In this document: one piece after another, positions 62,530-64,000 of the stretch
Position numbering within the stretch: position 1 is the first letter of the stretch
Layout: each line of letters opens with the position of its first letter
Notes under the pieces: generated by a model
Database searches by the model: none
What the model was told of the DNA's origin: nothing
The model's input: only the letters and a program-made list of their open reading frames with translations
Program-made: the position numbers and the translations under genes
NCBI RefSeq assembly: GCF_045277565.1
Contig: NZ_CP123584.1
Span: forward strand, 1,984,001-2,048,000
Direction of reading: 5' to 3'
From: Aliisedimentitalea scapharcae
Lineage (GTDB): Bacteria; Pseudomonadota; Alphaproteobacteria; Rhodobacterales; Rhodobacteraceae
DNA: 64,000 nt

Positions 62530-63432
62530 ATGGTGCGTGTTGCAATCGCTTCTTACTCAATGGCCCAGCAGGCCGCTGTGCTGGGGGTGCATGACCTTCT
62601 GGTCGCAGCAGGGGAGTTTACCGAGCCTGGCTTTGAGGTCGTCATTGTAGACCAGTTTGAGCGTCCCAAAGCGTTTGATGTGATCATTCTTCCGCCAAGC
62701 ATGGGAGGTTGGCCAGAAGGCCGGGAACAGGCCGCACTTTGCGAGTGGATTACTGCGCTGCATTCTACCGGGGCACTTGTTTGCACCGTATGTGTTGGAG
62801 CCTTTATTCTTGCGTCAACGGGACTTCTGAATGGGCGTCCGGCCACAACGCATTGGGAGCTGTCTGAAGAATTTTCCAGGCAATTTCCGGATGTGAAGCT
62901 CGAAGCGGAGCGGTTGATTGTGGATGATGGCGACCTGATAACGGCCGGGGGCATGATGGCCTGGACTGATTTGGGATTGCTGTTGATCGCACGATATCTG
63001 GGCCCGGCGGTTATGCAGAAAGTGGCCAAGCTGTTTTTGATTGATCCCGGCGGACGAGAGCAGAGCTACTACAATCTCTTCACACCAAGTCTGGCACACG
63101 GAGATACCCAGATTGTCAAAGCGCAACAATGGCTGCAGGGCCACTATCGCTCGCCCGTAACGGTCCCTCAGATCGCCTCAGCGGCCGGGCTTGAAGAACG
63201 TACTTTCCTGCGGCGGTTTCAGGCTGCGACTGGCCATCGGCCTTCTGAATACCTTCAACAATTGCGTATTGGCCAGGCACGGGAGTTGCTGGAATTGACA
63301 CGGGATAACATTGGCCAGATTGCAGCAGCAGTTGGCTATGCCGACATCTCATCCTTCAGCAAACTGTTTCAAAAGATCACGGGACTGGCCCCCGGGGAGT
63401 ATCGCAAACGCTTTGCGCTTGTGCGCAGATGA
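62530..63432 (+). CDS. GlxA/FtrA-type AraC-family regulator
   Basis: A 300-residue regulator. The start at 62530 (MVRVAIASYSMAQQAAVLGV) has AAAGG 7 nt upstream; the open frame runs 16 codons further. The N-terminal DJ-1/PfpI-like domain (about 1-180) keeps the nucleophile-elbow Cys in V-C-V-G-A-F-I-L-A, and the C-terminal AraC domain (about 200-300) has two helix-turn-helix motifs (VPQIASAAGLEERTFLRRF; IGQIAAAVGYADISSFSKLF). It probably controls the divergent MBL-fold/NTF2 genes. Confidence 0.92.
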   Translation: MVRVAIASYSMAQQAAVLGVHDLLVAAGEFTEPGFEVVIVDQFERPKAFDVIILPPSMGGWPEGREQAALCEWITALHSTGALVCTVCVGAFILASTGLLNGRPATTHWELSEEFSRQFPDVKLEAERLIVDDGDLITAGGMMAWTDLGLLLIARYLGPAVMQKVAKLFLIDPGGREQSYYNLFTPSLAHGDTQIVKAQQWLQGHYRSPVTVPQIASAAGLEERTFLRRFQAATGHRPSEYLQQLRIGQARELLELTRDNIGQIAAAVGYADISSFSKLFQKITGLAPGEYRKRFALVRR

Positions 63433-63752
63433 TCGGCCTCAAGGCACCGCTCCTCTGCGGTCTGAACCAAGAGGGAAGGATCGATCTCACTGGAGGGCGG
63501 CTATAGGTCCAATGGCACTTCGGTGAAAAATCAAACGACAAGCATCATTGATCGCATAGACTGTTGAGCCGCACTAAATTTCTACAAAGTCGCAAGGCAG
63601 CTTTGGGTCCACTGCACTGCAGTGGAGCCATGGGCTTCCCAAGTCTGAAATGGGCCGTCCGTATCGTTGGCGTTTTGCCCATGATGCGAAAATGATGCGA
63701 CAGATCCAATGGCACCAGTGAGCCCGAAAAAGACGCGTCAAATCGACCGCTG
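63433..63752. other. Gene-poor stretch before the DUF1330 gene
   Basis: About 320 bp without a supported gene. It contains a 10-bp palindrome cactgcagtg near 63616 but no clear terminator. The antisense frames here look random. Confidence 0.5.
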
Positions 63753-64000
63753 TCATCCGACGCCATCAATGACCGCGAGATTACACTTTGCAGATTTGTG
63801 TCGATGCTCAGCCAATTCACGGTATTCCGGATCGGCAAGCCATTCTTCAGCTTTGGTTCGACTAGGAAACTTCATAACAACCGTGCTCGGAAAGCCCCAG
63901 TCGCCTTCAACCACTGTTGTTTTGCCGCTTGTCGTTGCCAGGAGTTCCCCATCATACCGTTGAAAGATAGGCATAAAGCCTGCAAGGTAAGATTTGTATC
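63753..64000 (-). CDS. DUF1330 family protein, N-terminal end beyond the window
   Basis: The frame is open to the window edge (…Y-K-S-Y-L-A-G-F-M upstream of the internal Met), so the start lies beyond base 64000. The visible part carries I-F-Q-R-Y-D-G-E-L, V-V-E-G-D-W, the F-P-S-R-T-K-A-E-E-W-L segment and P-E-Y-R-E-L-A, typical of the dimeric alpha+beta barrel DUF1330 family of about 95 residues. Function unknown. Confidence 0.85.
   Translation of the reverse strand, partial: YKSYLAGFMPIFQRYDGELLATTSGKTTVVEGDWGFPSTVVMKFPSRTKAEEWLADPEYRELAEHRHKSAKCNLAVIDGVG

Noticed and set aside
63545..63838. 98-codon minus-strand frame near the right edge
   Set aside because: It overlaps the DUF1330 gene in another frame and has random composition.

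Overview
The window looks like a chromosome segment of a marine Roseobacter-group alphaproteobacterium (Rhodobacterales). The main evidence is a complete gene transfer agent (GTA) structural cluster of the Rhodobacter capsulatus type at 36.6-50.7 kb. Supporting evidence is an alphaproteobacterial pyruvate dehydrogenase operon with a lipoyl domain on E1-beta, a glnB-glnA pair, the fabD-fabG-acpP-fabF-mltG order and high-GC coding style. No integrase, transposase, CRISPR array or rRNA was seen. One tRNA, Leu(TAG), lies at 11.5 kb.

Layout. 0-7 kb: the end of a heme-dependent N-demethylase-like gene, then a minus-strand series: a membrane protein, a lytic transglycosylase, a YegD-like Hsp70, a protein with three RidA-like domains and a fold-type-IV transaminase resembling (R)-amine transaminases, the last divergent from an Lrp/AsnC regulator. 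7-11.6 kb: glnA, glnB, the NAD(P)HX repair enzyme, a small Hint-domain protein and tRNA-Leu. 11.6-16.8 kb is accessory in character: two long gene-poor stretches flank a six-repeat, proline-linked surface-type protein, followed by an unknown protein that overlaps an XRE regulator tail to tail. 17-20.3 kb: a catabolic pair (class III transaminase and BKACE/DUF849) divergent from an RpiR regulator. 20.6-28 kb: porin, trigger factor, aquaporin Z, a lytic transglycosylase lipoprotein, rpsF-rpsR-rplI, a membrane protein and YceI. 28-36.3 kb: a cytochrome b561-YceI fusion, then fatty acid synthesis genes with a HisA paralogue and a PilZ protein interspersed, and mltG. 36.4-51 kb: the GTA cluster from TerS to the host-interaction hub, with a small trailing gene and a DksA-type zinc-finger protein. 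51.4-56.3 kb: cysE and the pdhA-pdhB-(small gene)-pdhC operon. 56.9-64 kb: a GAF-GAF-class III cyclase, a cytochrome b561 unit divergent from a LytTR regulator broken by an in-frame stop, an NTF2-like protein, an MBL-fold hydrolase, a GlxA-like AraC regulator and the end of a DUF1330 gene.

The functional groups are nitrogen assimilation and its PII control, amine and amino-acid-derived catabolism (two transaminase modules, each with a divergent regulator), lipid synthesis beside cell-wall processing, and GTA-mediated DNA transfer. The observations most worth a second look are: a palindromic operator at the XRE gene whose parts recur at 24.95 kb in front of a small cysteine-rich ORF built on a 12-bp repeat; a promoter followed within about 55 nt by a strong terminator in front of the GTA genes; the triple-RidA/(R)-transaminase module; the six-repeat protein with an orphan terminator beside it; and the split LytTR gene. 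All family assignments come from motifs read by eye; no database search was run.
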